Shown here: piece after piece, positions 34,182-42,416 of the stretch | Layout: each line of letters starts with the position of its first letter | How positions within the stretch are numbered: the first letter of the stretch is position 1 | Origin: JAFGBI01 sp964480725 | GTDB lineage: Bacteria; Myxococcota_A; Polyangia; Polyangiales; Polyangiaceae | Assembly: GCA_964480725.1 (NCBI GenBank) | Contig: CAYZQO010000027.1 | Coordinates: 15,336-79,335, forward strand | Length of the DNA stretch: 64,000 nt | Direction of reading: 5' to 3' | Notes under the pieces: generated by a model | What the model saw: only the letters and a program-made list of their open reading frames with translations | Database searches by the model: none | What the model was told of the DNA's origin: nothing | Program-made: the position numbers and the translations under genes

Positions 34182-36476
34182 CTACGGCTTTGCTGGGCCT
34201 TCACTGGCTGGGCGAGGCGCGACGAGGGACGCCTCGAGCTGCGTGAGCTCGCTCACCGAGAGCAGAAACGCGAGGGTGGACTCAGCCCCCTGATTCTCGT
34301 TGGTGCGATCCATCGCCAGCCCGTCGCGGCAACCACCCGTGGTCGGATCATAGAGCTCCAGGTCGAGGTCGTTGCGCCCCAGGAACCAGTCGAATGCCCG
34401 GCGCGCCTCGGTGAGCCAACGCGGGTCGTGAGTCGCGCCGCAGGCCTCGGCGCAAGCCGCCACCGTCGCCTGTGCCTCCAGCGGCTGCTGGTCGAAGCGA
34501 GCGCGCGCACCGCCACGTTCGTAGAACCCGTTCGAGCCGATCGGGCGAAAGCGACCCGCCTCCGACTGTTGCACCCGGCAGAGCCACGAGAGCGCGTCGA
34601 GACCAACGGCCATCGCGCGAGGATCCTCGCCGAAGCTGCCGCTCAGGATGAGCGCGTGGGGCAGCACGGCGTTGTCGTACGTCAGGCGGTCCGAGAACCA
34701 ACGCCAGTCGTCGGACGCATGCCGATCGAACTGGGTCAGCAGGCGACCGGTCAGCTCGGTGCGCAAGCGCTCTACCGCGCTGTCGCCGTGGAGGCGCCGG
34801 AAGTAGTCGTGGACGCCCAGCAGGGCGAGCGCCCACTCCCGCGGGTGCTCGGAGTCGAGAGTCGCCGAGGCGGTCTCCGAGAAGAGGCGCGCCGCCCACC
34901 GGTGGAGCCCGAGCTGTCGTGATCGACCCGCCACGGCGCCCAGGGCGCGGAGGGCGCGCCCGTGGGCGTCGTCCGGTAGGACGGTGTCGATCCAGCGACG
35001 CTCGAAGCTCAGGAAATTGCGGAAGCGGCCCGTCCCGGGGTCGAACGCGTGGTTCACGAAGGTCGCGTAGGTGCTGGCGAGCCGTCGCAACTCCGTCGAG
35101 TCGAGCCCCAAGTCCTCCAGCTCCACGGTGAGCAACAGGGCCCGGGCGTTGTCGTCGGTGCAATACCCCTGGTCGAGTCGAGGCACGACGAAGGCGGCGT
35201 GCTGGATCAGGCCGGTGCCGTCCGTCATGCGGATGAGGTGATCGAGGCGCAGCCGCGGCAGCTGATCGCCGCGCTGTTCGAGCGTCTTGACCCCCAGGAT
35301 CCCCCGGGAGCTACCGGCACGCTCCCGTCGCGCGGCCGAGAAGGACTCGACGTAGCGCTGCGCCACGTTGTTCCACACCGACTCGCGGCTGAGCAGGTAG
35401 GCCCGCTTGCGCATGCGGTTCCGCCGCGCGTCGTCGCGGAGCAGCGCGGCGGCCTCGCGAGCGATGGCGCCCGGGTCCCCGAAGGGGACGAGGACGCCGC
35501 GCTCGTCGGCGAGCAACTCCTCCGCATGCCAGTACGGGGTCGAGATCACCGGCTTGCCGCAGCCAAAGGCGTAGGCCAGGACGCCGGAGGTGATCTGCTT
35601 GGGGTTCAGGTAGGGAGTGATGAAGATGTCGGCGGCGCCGATGAAGCAGAGCAGCTCGTCGAGCTCCACGAAGCGGTCGAAGAAGACGACGTGCTTCCTC
35701 ACCCCCAGGTCTTCCGTCAGCCGGATCAAGCTCAGGCGGTAGGCCTCGCCCTGTTCCCGAACCAGGTTCGGGTGGGTCGCGCCCACCACCACGTAGACCA
35801 GATCGGGGAATTCTGTGACCAGCGCCGGCAGGGCGCGCAACACCGACTCGACGCCCTTGTTGGGCGCGAGCAGCCCGAAGGTGAGCAGCACCTGCTTGCC
35901 CTCGACTCCGTATTGATCCTTGAAGAAGGAAGAGTCGGCGAAGGGCATGTCCGGCACCCCGTGCGGGATCACGTCCACCTTCGCCCGAGGCGCCCCGTAA
36001 AGGTCGATCAGGAAGGACCGGCCCCGCTCGGACATGACGACGAGCCGGGAGGAGAGGGAGATCACCTCGCGCAGGACCCGGTCCTGCTGGGGGCTCGGCT
36101 CGTCCAGGATGGTGTGCAGCGTCGTGACCACCGGCGCGTCGAGCTCCCGGAGGAGCGTTGCCACGTAGCTGCCGGAGGCGCCCCCGAAGATACCGAACTC
36201 GTGCTGCAGCGAGACGACATCGACGCGATTGAGGTTCAGGAAGTCCGCGGCGCGTCGGTAGGCGTCGCGGGACTGCTCCTCCACCTCGAAGCGCGCCTCG
36301 GCGCCGTAGTCGTAGTGCTGCTCGGGGTCGGTGATCGGGATGACGACCCGCTCCGTGCCGGGGTGACGGTCGGTGATCGACCGCGCGAGATCGTGAGTGA
36401 AGGTCGCGATCCCGCATCTCCGGGGGAGGTAGCTGCCGACGAAGGCGATCTTGCGGACGTCCAGGAGCTGAACCAT
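34182..36476 (-). CDS. GT4 glycosyltransferase fused to a C-terminal alpha/alpha-toroid-like domain
   Basis: A 764-residue protein. Residues 1-390 form a GT-B fold transferase: KIAFVGSYLPRRCGIATFTHDL at the N-terminus, LQHEFGIFGG, LTFGLLAPNKGVESVLRAL, and PYLNPKQITSGVLAYAFGCGKPVIST as the nucleotide-sugar-binding region. Residues of about 400-755 are helical with FVVPRLDQGYCTDDNARALLL, FRNFLSFERRW, WFSDRLTYDNAVLPHALIL and RFDQQPLEAQATVAACAEA. This resembles (alpha/alpha)6 toroid glycosidase-like folds, and the Glu/Asp-rich conserved loops suggest a catalytic site. The two halves may act on the same glycan. The ATG at 36476 gives the full Rossmann fold; the GH130 gene follows after 9 bases. 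Confidence 0.82.
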   Translation of the reverse strand: MVQLLDVRKIAFVGSYLPRRCGIATFTHDLARSITDRHPGTERVVIPITDPEQHYDYGAEARFEVEEQSRDAYRRAADFLNLNRVDVVSLQHEFGIFGGASGSYVATLLRELDAPVVTTLHTILDEPSPQQDRVLREVISLSSRLVVMSERGRSFLIDLYGAPRAKVDVIPHGVPDMPFADSSFFKDQYGVEGKQVLLTFGLLAPNKGVESVLRALPALVTEFPDLVYVVVGATHPNLVREQGEAYRLSLIRLTEDLGVRKHVVFFDRFVELDELLCFIGAADIFITPYLNPKQITSGVLAYAFGCGKPVISTPYWHAEELLADERGVLVPFGDPGAIAREAAALLRDDARRNRMRKRAYLLSRESVWNNVAQRYVESFSAARRERAGSSRGILGVKTLEQRGDQLPRLRLDHLIRMTDGTGLIQHAAFVVPRLDQGYCTDDNARALLLTVELEDLGLDSTELRRLASTYATFVNHAFDPGTGRFRNFLSFERRWIDTVLPDDAHGRALRALGAVAGRSRQLGLHRWAARLFSETASATLDSEHPREWALALLGVHDYFRRLHGDSAVERLRTELTGRLLTQFDRHASDDWRWFSDRLTYDNAVLPHALILSGSFGEDPRAMAVGLDALSWLCRVQQSEAGRFRPIGSNGFYERGGARARFDQQPLEAQATVAACAEACGATHDPRWLTEARRAFDWFLGRNDLDLELYDPTTGGCRDGLAMDRTNENQGAESTLAFLLSVSELTQLEASLVAPRPASEGPAKP

Positions 36477-36482
36477 GTGTGC

Positions 36483-37565
36483 TCATCCTCGGTTCGGCGA
36501 GGCGGCGTCGCCAACGCTCGGCGGCGCCGCGGGCTCGCGCGGCGAACGGCCAGCAATGGCCTCGTACACTCGGACGTAATCGTCCACCATCCGCGCCACG
36601 CTGAAGCGCTCCTCGACGCGCCGGCGACAGTCCCGGCGATCCAGCGCTCCGACGCGGGCGAGGGCGGCGACGGCTTCGCTCACGTCGCGCACCAAGAAGC
36701 CGTCGCGCTCGTGCCGAATCAGCTCGCGCATGCTGCCCCGCTCGAAGGCGATCACGGGCGTACCGCAGGCCATCGCCTCCACCACGCTCAGCCCGAACGG
36801 CTCCGAGAAGGAGATCGGATGGAGCAGGGCGAACGCGCCCCCCAGGAGCCCGTCGCGGCGGTCAGGCCCCACGCTGCCCAGGTAGGTGACCCGCTCGCCG
36901 TCCAGGTGGGGCTCCACCCGCTCGCGGAAGTACCCGGCGTCCTGGATGATCCCGGCCATGACGAGCGGCAGCCCCCCGCGGCGCGCGATCTCGATCGCCT
37001 CCGCCGCGCCCTTGTCCGGGTGCATCCGCCCGAAGAAGAGCAGGTATTCCCCGGGGGCGCTGCGAAAGGTGAAGCGGCCGACGTCGATGCCGTGGTGAAT
37101 GGTGGCCGCGTACGTCAGCGTCGGGTCGCGATCCGCATCACTGATGGCGACGTAGGAGGTTCGGCCCGAGTACCGCCGGTAGACCGGCAGGATGTCCGGC
37201 GACGAGAAGCCATGGATGGTGGTCAACATCGGGGTGTCCACCAGGCCGGAGTAGGTCAGAGGCAGGAAGTCGAAGTGGTTGTGGATCAGATCGAACTCCC
37301 CGGCGCGCTCGAAGACCGAGGCGATGTGGAGGCACTCCCACACCTTGGGGTCGAGGCTCGGATCTTCGGCGTAGCCGCGGGGCACGACGCCTGCGAGCCG
37401 GCCTCGGGTCACGGAGTCGAGGGTGGCGAAGAGCGTCACGTCGAAGCCGCGGTCGACGAGCCCCTCGGCGAGCAGCGACACGACGGCTTCCCAGGGCCCG
37501 TAGTGTCGAGGGGGCGTGCGCCACGCGATGGGCGCCAGCAGGGCGACCCGCAGCGGATGCGTCAT
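36483..37565 (-). CDS. GT4 family glycosyltransferase
   Basis: A 360-residue GT-B transferase. The N-terminal strand is LRVALLAPIAWRTPPRHYGPWE with the glycine loop. DLIHNHFDFLPL, TTIHGFSS, YLLFFGRMHPDKGAAEAIEIA and SFSEPFGLSVVEAMACGTPVIAFERGSM (the EX7E donor-site motif) follow. It is close to glycosyltransferases that act on UDP- or GDP-sugars. The ATG at 37565 is chosen because it opens at the first beta strand; the open frame reaches 37670. It lies just upstream of, and in line with, the GT4-toroid and GH130 genes, with 6-9 base gaps, so it heads a three-gene operon. Confidence 0.88.
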   Translation of the reverse strand: MTHPLRVALLAPIAWRTPPRHYGPWEAVVSLLAEGLVDRGFDVTLFATLDSVTRGRLAGVVPRGYAEDPSLDPKVWECLHIASVFERAGEFDLIHNHFDFLPLTYSGLVDTPMLTTIHGFSSPDILPVYRRYSGRTSYVAISDADRDPTLTYAATIHHGIDVGRFTFRSAPGEYLLFFGRMHPDKGAAEAIEIARRGGLPLVMAGIIQDAGYFRERVEPHLDGERVTYLGSVGPDRRDGLLGGAFALLHPISFSEPFGLSVVEAMACGTPVIAFERGSMRELIRHERDGFLVRDVSEAVAALARVGALDRRDCRRRVEERFSVARMVDDYVRVYEAIAGRSPREPAAPPSVGDAASPNRG

Positions 37566-37728
37566 CAGGGATGGCGCCCATGGTGCGCCCGCGACGGCGG
37601 GAATGATAGCCATGAATCCACGATGCCCCCAGCGGCGCCCCGCGCCTGGCCACGCCACTCCCGGCCGCACTGCGCCCCCCTTACCCGCGGCTCGCGCCGC
37701 GAGCCGCCGATCTAGGGCGGGGCCGCCA

Positions 37729-38285
37729 CCCCTGGACCTTTCGCTTCGTTCTTCCTATGGGGGAGCGGGCGGGTCAGGGTCGGCCGCCGCGGCCGACAGT
37801 GGGTCGAACGTGATGGGGCACTGGAACGCGGTGGCGGCGAAGACTGGCGATCGCGTGGGGTAGCCGCGACTGCGGCGACGGCTGACTGCCGTCGCGTCCC
37901 GTCGCGACGCCGTCGTGCTCGCCGCGACTGACGTCGTCGCGTGCGCCGTCGTCGTGCTCGTCTCTCGTCCGGGCCACATGACGCGCGATTCCCTCGACCA
38001 GTTGGTCCAGGCGCGCACCCTGGACCTCACCGATCACCACCCCGTCGTGATCTCGATCCTGTGGCACGACCTGGACCAGCTGATCCCGGGGCCGCTCGGG
38101 ATGCTGATCGTCATGAACATCGTGTTCCGGGCCGGGCTCGCCGCGCTCTTGCTGACCTTCCGCCGGCCGCTCGTCCTTCGCGCCTCGGCGATACTCGTGG
38201 TGGGCTTCTTTCCCCCGGTGTTCGCGATCGCGGGGACCCTCTGGAAGGACACGCTGATGCAGGCCGCGCCGCTCGCCGGCGTCGG
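37729..38285 (+). repeat. Direct duplication, copy 1 (truncated)
   Basis: This segment is a diverged direct repeat of 42417-42977. It includes a shared upstream element (CCCCTGGACCT ... TCCTATGGGG) and the first ~160 codons of a GT-C-like membrane protein gene. From codon 18 to the break both copies have exactly 425 bases, with no indel. Homology stops abruptly at 38285, next to the 3' end of the minus-strand lipoprotein gene. Confidence 0.9.
37810..38285 (+). pseudogene. Truncated GT-C-like membrane protein pseudogene
   Basis: This is a paralogue of the gene at 42502, aligned from the shared GTG start. In the same reading frame, the TGG (Trp) codon at 42553 of the intact copy is TAG here (37861). 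Beyond it the frame stays open and encodes VVACAVVVLVSRPGHMTRDS, DHHPVVISILWHDL, LLLTFRRPLVLR and AIAGTLWKDTLMQAAPL, all matching the intact copy. The gene then breaks off at 38285 and lacks at least 300 C-terminal codons. One nonsense mutation plus 3' truncation makes it inactive. The Trp-to-stop change and the high remaining similarity suggest a fairly recent duplication. Confidence 0.85.
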
Positions 38286-38307
38286 GCGCTCCCAGCGAAG
38301 CCCTCCC

Positions 38308-39240
38308 TCACCGGCACTCGCCGCGGACGGTGGAGTACACCCCGGGCACGGGCGCGTCGCCGGACGGGATGGCCGTGAAGTAGACGCAGATGAGGGTTTC
38401 GCCCTGGGTCATCACGCGGAGATCGATGGGGTAGTCTTGGCAGGTGCGGTTGACGGCGTAGCGCGTGAGGTTCACGGTCTGCCCCGCGTACGGCAAGAGC
38501 GTGTAGCCGTCCACCTGGCACTCGCCCTCGACCACGCCCCACTGCGCGCTGGCCATCGGATCCGGGGGGAGCGCGACCTCGAGCACCTCCGGATCACCCT
38601 CGACCTCGAAGCCGTACAGGATGACGGCGTCGAGCACGGCCGGATCGAGACTGGAGTCCTCGCCCGAACACCAGGCGCCGTCGGACAGCTCGTAGCAGGT
38701 GGCGTCCGCGACGCAGCCTTCGACCGTCGCGACGACGGTGAACCCCCGCGGGCAACGCTGCTCCGTGCGCCACTGGGCGCACCAGGTGCCATCATCGAGC
38801 TCATAGCAGGCGCCGTTGCGCGGGCAGGCCGCCGCGTCCGGCGCGGCGCCGAAGCCGGCGGCGCAGGCGTCACTGGCGAGGCACTCGACCTCACTCTCGC
38901 TGAACCACACCGGCGTGGTCGTCTCGCTGCAGTCGACCTCGGCGCCGCCCGTGCACCAGCGGCCGTCGGGGAGCTCGAAGCACGAGCCGTCCGCGTAACA
39001 CTCACCCGCGGTCGCGATCGTCTCCATGCCGTCGGGGCAGACCGCCGCCGCGCCGCCAGCGCCACCGACCGGCTCGACCCCCCCCGCGCCGCCGGCGCCG
39101 CCGACCGGCTCGGCCCCCCCTTCGCCGCCGGCGCCGGCCACACCGTCCTCGCCGTCACGGAAGGCGACGTCGGTCCCGTCGAGCTGGCAGGCGGTCAAGG
39201 CGTAGAAGGCGAGTGGGATCGCGGGAAATTGACGGGTCAT
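38308..39240 (-). CDS. Lipoprotein with three Cys-rich C[YF]ELxDGxWC repeats
   Basis: A 310-residue protein. The signal peptide ends in LTAC (Cys18). A Gly/Ala/Glu-rich linker (about 28-65) is followed by three Cys-rich repeats, each with the core C[YF]EL-x-DG-x-WC (CFELPDGRWC, CYELDDGTWC, CYELSDGAWC). Each repeat is preceded by CP or CS motifs such as CPDGMETIATAGEC. A C-terminal beta-rich region (EVEGDPEVLEVALPPDP ... YAVNRTCQDYPIDLRV) of about 100 residues ends the protein. AGGAGGAG lies just before the ATG, which overlaps the stop of the 58-aa gene. It is the last gene of the sigma/FecR operon and a likely surface protein it controls. Confidence 0.8.
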   Translation of the reverse strand: MTRQFPAIPLAFYALTACQLDGTDVAFRDGEDGVAGAGGEGGAEPVGGAGGAGGVEPVGGAGGAAAVCPDGMETIATAGECYADGSCFELPDGRWCTGGAEVDCSETTTPVWFSESEVECLASDACAAGFGAAPDAAACPRNGACYELDDGTWCAQWRTEQRCPRGFTVVATVEGCVADATCYELSDGAWCSGEDSSLDPAVLDAVILYGFEVEGDPEVLEVALPPDPMASAQWGVVEGECQVDGYTLLPYAGQTVNLTRYAVNRTCQDYPIDLRVMTQGETLICVYFTAIPSGDAPVPGVYSTVRGECR

Positions 39241-39413
39241 GACTCCTCCTCAAAGGCTAGTGGGATGGGGACGCGAGCCGCCAGCGGCGGCAGGGCCGTC
39301 CAGGCGCTCAGGGGTAGGGTCGCGGGCTCCTCGCGAAAGCTCGCTGACCTCACCGCGGTCACGGTCGATTCCAGGTCGAGGGGCGTTCCAGGAGCGCCTG
39401 CGCGCCAGTTCAC
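39237..39413 (-). CDS. Short 58-residue protein between fecR-like and lipoprotein genes
   Basis: A GTG start at 39413 overlaps the stop of the FecR gene (GTGA), and its TGA overlaps the ATG of the lipoprotein gene (ATGA). It thus links both by four-base overlaps in the same style as the rest of the operon. The translation is LDLESTVTAVRSASFREEP ... PLAARVPIPLAFEEES. Codon third positions are mostly G or C. No domain or signal peptide was recognised, so function is unknown. The double overlap is the main evidence, and it could be fortuitous. Confidence 0.5.
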   Translation of the reverse strand: MNWRAGAPGTPLDLESTVTAVRSASFREEPATLPLSAWTALPPLAARVPIPLAFEEES

Positions 39414-40516
39414 CGCGGCTCTCCCCGCTGGATCGCGTCCCGCTCGCGGCGGGCCTGCGACGCCAGGGGCGAGTCCGGGTGCTCGGCGAGGAGCCGCTCC
39501 AGGAGCGCGAGCGCCCGCGCGTCGTCGCCGGCTCGGCGCGCAGTGAGCGCGGCGGCGAAGAGCTGGTTCTGGCGCTCCAGCGTGGAGACGCCGAAGCTCG
39601 CCGTCGGGGGCTCGCCCGTCGCGGGCGGGTCGACGGCCGCGCCCGCGGGGACCGCGCCCGTGGCGGGGGACGCCACGCTCGAGCGGGCTCTGGCGAGCGT
39701 GGCGTCGGCCCCACCCACCGGCGATGGGGCAGCCGAGGTCGGTGGCGGGGGTAGCGCCGGGCTCACCGCGGGCGCGGCGTCGCAGGGCTGCCCGTCCGAC
39801 GACCAGCGCTCCCCGGCGGCGAGCAGTCGCCGAGCACCCCCGCTCACGACGCGGACCTGACCGGCGGCGACGAGGACGCAGGAGCGGACCGGGGCGGTCC
39901 CCGACGCGGGCTGCACCGTGACGGTGAACCGCGTCCCGACCACGGTGACGGTGGCGTCGGGGGTGGCGACGGCGAGGGTGCGCCCCGGACCGAGCGGGGG
40001 CACCTCGAGCGCAACGGTGCCGCGCGCGAGCCCGAGCCAAGCTCCACCCGCTGGCGCGCGACGGTCGCCGAGCGCTAGCTCCGTGCGCTCGGCGACGCGC
40101 ACGGCGGCCCCGCTCGGCAGGGCGACGACCGCGCTCGCCCCGGCGGCGACCTCGAGCCGCTCGGTCGCGAGCAGGCGGCGCCCCGCGCGCACCGCCGCGT
40201 CGCGACCGTCGCTGCCGCGGACGGTGACGGCGCCCGTGAGCTCGGCGACGGTCACGCACGCCGACCCGTCGCCGGGGTGTGCGGGCGGCGCCGGGCGGAC
40301 ATAGATCGCCGCCCCCGCGGCCAGCGCGAGCGCAGCGCCGGCAGCGCCGAGCCCCAGGCGCCATGGTCGCGCGCGACCACGCCGGGCGGTCGCGACCATG
40401 GCCGCGACCACGCGCTCCTCGCGCTCGGCGCCGAGCTCGGGGGGCTCCGGCGCCTCGGGATCGACCTCGCGCAGCGGCGCGAGCAGGTGGCGGCAACGGG
40501 CTTCGATTCCGCTCAT
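39410..40516 (-). CDS. FecR-domain anti-sigma-like protein with TPR-type tail
   Basis: A 368-residue protein. A cytoplasmic N-terminal segment (1-50) is followed by one membrane helix (about 54-75, LGLGAAGAALALAAGAAIYV). A periplasmic FecR domain covers about 90-215 (VRAGRRLLATERLEVAAGA, AVATPDATVTVVGTRFTVTV). A Pro/Ala-rich linker then leads to a C-terminal helical pair (AALTARRAGDDARALALLERLLAEHP). The architecture matches the transmembrane anti-sigma factors paired with ECF-type sigma factors in myxobacteria. The start overlaps the sigma gene stop (ATGA). Confidence 0.85.
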   Translation of the reverse strand: MSGIEARCRHLLAPLREVDPEAPEPPELGAEREERVVAAMVATARRGRARPWRLGLGAAGAALALAAGAAIYVRPAPPAHPGDGSACVTVAELTGAVTVRGSDGRDAAVRAGRRLLATERLEVAAGASAVVALPSGAAVRVAERTELALGDRRAPAGGAWLGLARGTVALEVPPLGPGRTLAVATPDATVTVVGTRFTVTVQPASGTAPVRSCVLVAAGQVRVVSGGARRLLAAGERWSSDGQPCDAAPAVSPALPPPPTSAAPSPVGGADATLARARSSVASPATGAVPAGAAVDPPATGEPPTASFGVSTLERQNQLFAAALTARRAGDDARALALLERLLAEHPDSPLASQARRERDAIQRGEPR

Positions 40517-41184
40517 GGCTGGTCCTCCCCGGGCAGCGCGCGCGCCTCGCAGCGCCGTACGAGCTCCTGCCGGCCGCGCAGCAGCCGTGACTGCGCGGCG
40601 GTCAGCGAGATGCCAAGCATCACGGCGACGTCGGCGAGGCGATGCCCCTCGAGATCGTGGAGCACGACGACCCACGCGCGCCCCGGATCGAGCTGACCGA
40701 GCTCGCGCCGCACCTCGGCGACGCGCTCGCTCAGCGCGGCGGACTCCGCGTAGAACCGGGCAGTGGTCGCGTCGACGTCCCCCTCGGCGGCGAGCTCGGC
40801 GAGGTGGCGCCGGGCGCGGTAGCGGCGCCGGAGCTCGGTCAGCGCGACGCGCGCGGTGAGCGTGGTGGCCCAGGCGGTGAGCGGACAGGCGTGGGTGAAG
40901 CGGCGCTCGCGCAGCGTCCTGATGATCTGCTCGAAGCTCTGCTGCACCAGATCGTCGTGGTCGGCCTCTCGCCGCCCAAGCACCCGGCGTAGGGTGCGAT
41001 CGACGACGGGCAGGAGCTGGCGATAGAGGGCGACGGCGCCCTCGCGATCACCGGCGAGGACGCGGGCGACGAGGCGCCGCTCCGCCTCGACGCCGGGCTC
41101 CGCCGGGCCGATCTCGCCGGCGGCGGCGCGCTCCGATCCCGCGGCGGGGAGGGTCGGCGCCCGGGGGATTGGGGTCAGAGCCAT
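40513..41184 (-). CDS. ECF-type RNA polymerase sigma factor
   Basis: A 223-residue protein. Sigma region 2 lies at about 60-115 (DHDDLVQQSFEQIIRTLRE ... WATTLTARVAL), and region 4 has HTH LEGHRLADVAVMLGIS plus TAAQSRLLRGRQELVR. The first ~30 residues are a Pro/Ala-rich extension. The ATG at 41184 is used; a GTG at 41193 is possible. It would direct RNA polymerase to a small regulon, probably including this operon, and be held by the FecR-like partner encoded next to it. Confidence 0.88.
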   Translation of the reverse strand: MALTPIPRAPTLPAAGSERAAAGEIGPAEPGVEAERRLVARVLAGDREGAVALYRQLLPVVDRTLRRVLGRREADHDDLVQQSFEQIIRTLRERRFTHACPLTAWATTLTARVALTELRRRYRARRHLAELAAEGDVDATTARFYAESAALSERVAEVRRELGQLDPGRAWVVVLHDLEGHRLADVAVMLGISLTAAQSRLLRGRQELVRRCEARALPGEDQP

Positions 41185-41241
41185 GGAGGGCACGGCACGG
41201 GGAGGGTCGCGCGAGCCGCTCGGAAGTCGGCAGGCGAGCCG

Positions 41242-42246
41242 TCAGAATCTACCGATTTCCACCCCGGCCAGGCCGAGCCCCGTGATCGTCGGGTTGGCGC
41301 CCACCGAATCCCCCGCGACCCGGACCTCCTGGCCTGGCGACGTGACCAGCTCCGCGCCGAGGGTGAGCCGCACCCAGGGAGCGGCGCGATACCCGAGCGC
41401 GGTGCGCATTCGGACCCCGAAATACGCCCGCTCGGCGTCCTCGGCGGGCGACTCGTCGCTCGCCGCGAGCGCTCCGCTCCAGCGCTCGAGGGCCCCCTCG
41501 ACCGCGACCACCAGGGCCCACCGCGGCGCGAGCCGCGGCTCGAGGCGAGGACCGAGGCTGGCCGTGAGCCAGTCGCAGCTCAGCCCATCCTGCGCCGCCC
41601 GGCGGGCGGCCGAGAGCGTGGCGCCGAGTCCCGCCCGTCCCCAGACGAGCGCCCTCACCCCGACGAAGCCGCCGAGCCGCGCGGGTCCTTCGGTGAGTCC
41701 TGGTCCCACGAGCGCGCCGACACCGCTCGACCAGCGCACCCCCGGTGACCGAACGCGGGCCTCCCCCTCGGGGAAAGGCAGGGCGACGGGCCGAGCCGGG
41801 GGATCGGGGCCAACGGGCGGGCTCGGGGCGGGCGGAGACGGGGCCGTCGGCACCGCCCCCACTGTGGCCAGCGGGGTGGGCTCGTCGGCAGTGGCGCCCC
41901 CTGCAGCGACGCCCCCTGCAGCGACGCCCTCCGTCGTGGCGACCACAGCCCGCTCCCCCCCGCCGAGTTCGAGCACCAGCGCACCGACCACGAGCCCCAC
42001 CGCCTGGTCGCGGGCCTCCGGCAGATCCTCGGGCAGAAACTCCAAAACGCGCGCAGCGGGGCGCCCGGCGAGCTCGACGTGGACCTCGACGCGATTCGGG
42101 CTGCGAAAGGTCACGATCGCGATCGGGGTGGAGCCCCGCGCTGCCTCGACGCAGCGCTCCGGAGCGACGACGGCCGTGCAGGCGTCGAGCAGCACCGCCG
42201 CGGGCGGCGCCGGCTGGGCGTCGTACAGGACCAGGACCGGGATCAC
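41242..42246 (-). CDS. Uncharacterised outer-membrane-barrel-like protein, sigma operon head
   Basis: From GTG 42246 the product is 334 residues. The N-terminal half has the short alternating pattern VLLDACTAVVAPERC ... VTFRSPNRVEVHVEL seen at the start of hypothetical proteins next to myxobacterial sigma/FecR genes. A Pro/Ala linker at about 145-180 leads to a C-terminal run of amphipathic strands (GVGALVGPGLTEGPA, GGFVGVRALVWGRAGLGATL, WALVVAVEGALERW, GLGLAGVEIGRF). This resembles a small beta-barrel, and the C-terminal Phe fits BAM-type recognition. No obvious signal peptide was seen with this start. It stands 57 bases before the sigma gene on the same strand. Confidence 0.6.
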   Translation of the reverse strand: MIPVLVLYDAQPAPPAAVLLDACTAVVAPERCVEAARGSTPIAIVTFRSPNRVEVHVELAGRPAARVLEFLPEDLPEARDQAVGLVVGALVLELGGGERAVVATTEGVAAGGVAAGGATADEPTPLATVGAVPTAPSPPAPSPPVGPDPPARPVALPFPEGEARVRSPGVRWSSGVGALVGPGLTEGPARLGGFVGVRALVWGRAGLGATLSAARRAAQDGLSCDWLTASLGPRLEPRLAPRWALVVAVEGALERWSGALAASDESPAEDAERAYFGVRMRTALGYRAAPWVRLTLGAELVTSPGQEVRVAGDSVGANPTITGLGLAGVEIGRF

Positions 42247-42416
42247 GCGGTGCCCCCCCGGGCCAAGCCGGGCGTCGGGGGAGCAAGGCGACCGAGCCAG
42301 CGCGGCGTCTGCACGAGACGGGACGGATAGCAGACGTCGGCGGGGGACGACCAGCGGGGGCGGTCGCGGTGGGCGGGGCCCCGCGGGCGCTGACGCCACC
42401 CGGCGGCCGGCTTCCG

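Noticed and set aside
37915..39546. 543-residue plus-strand open frame beyond the truncated GT-C copy
   Set aside because: After 38285 it reads antisense through the lipoprotein and FecR genes, and the translation loses all membrane character. The real feature is the pseudogene fragment.
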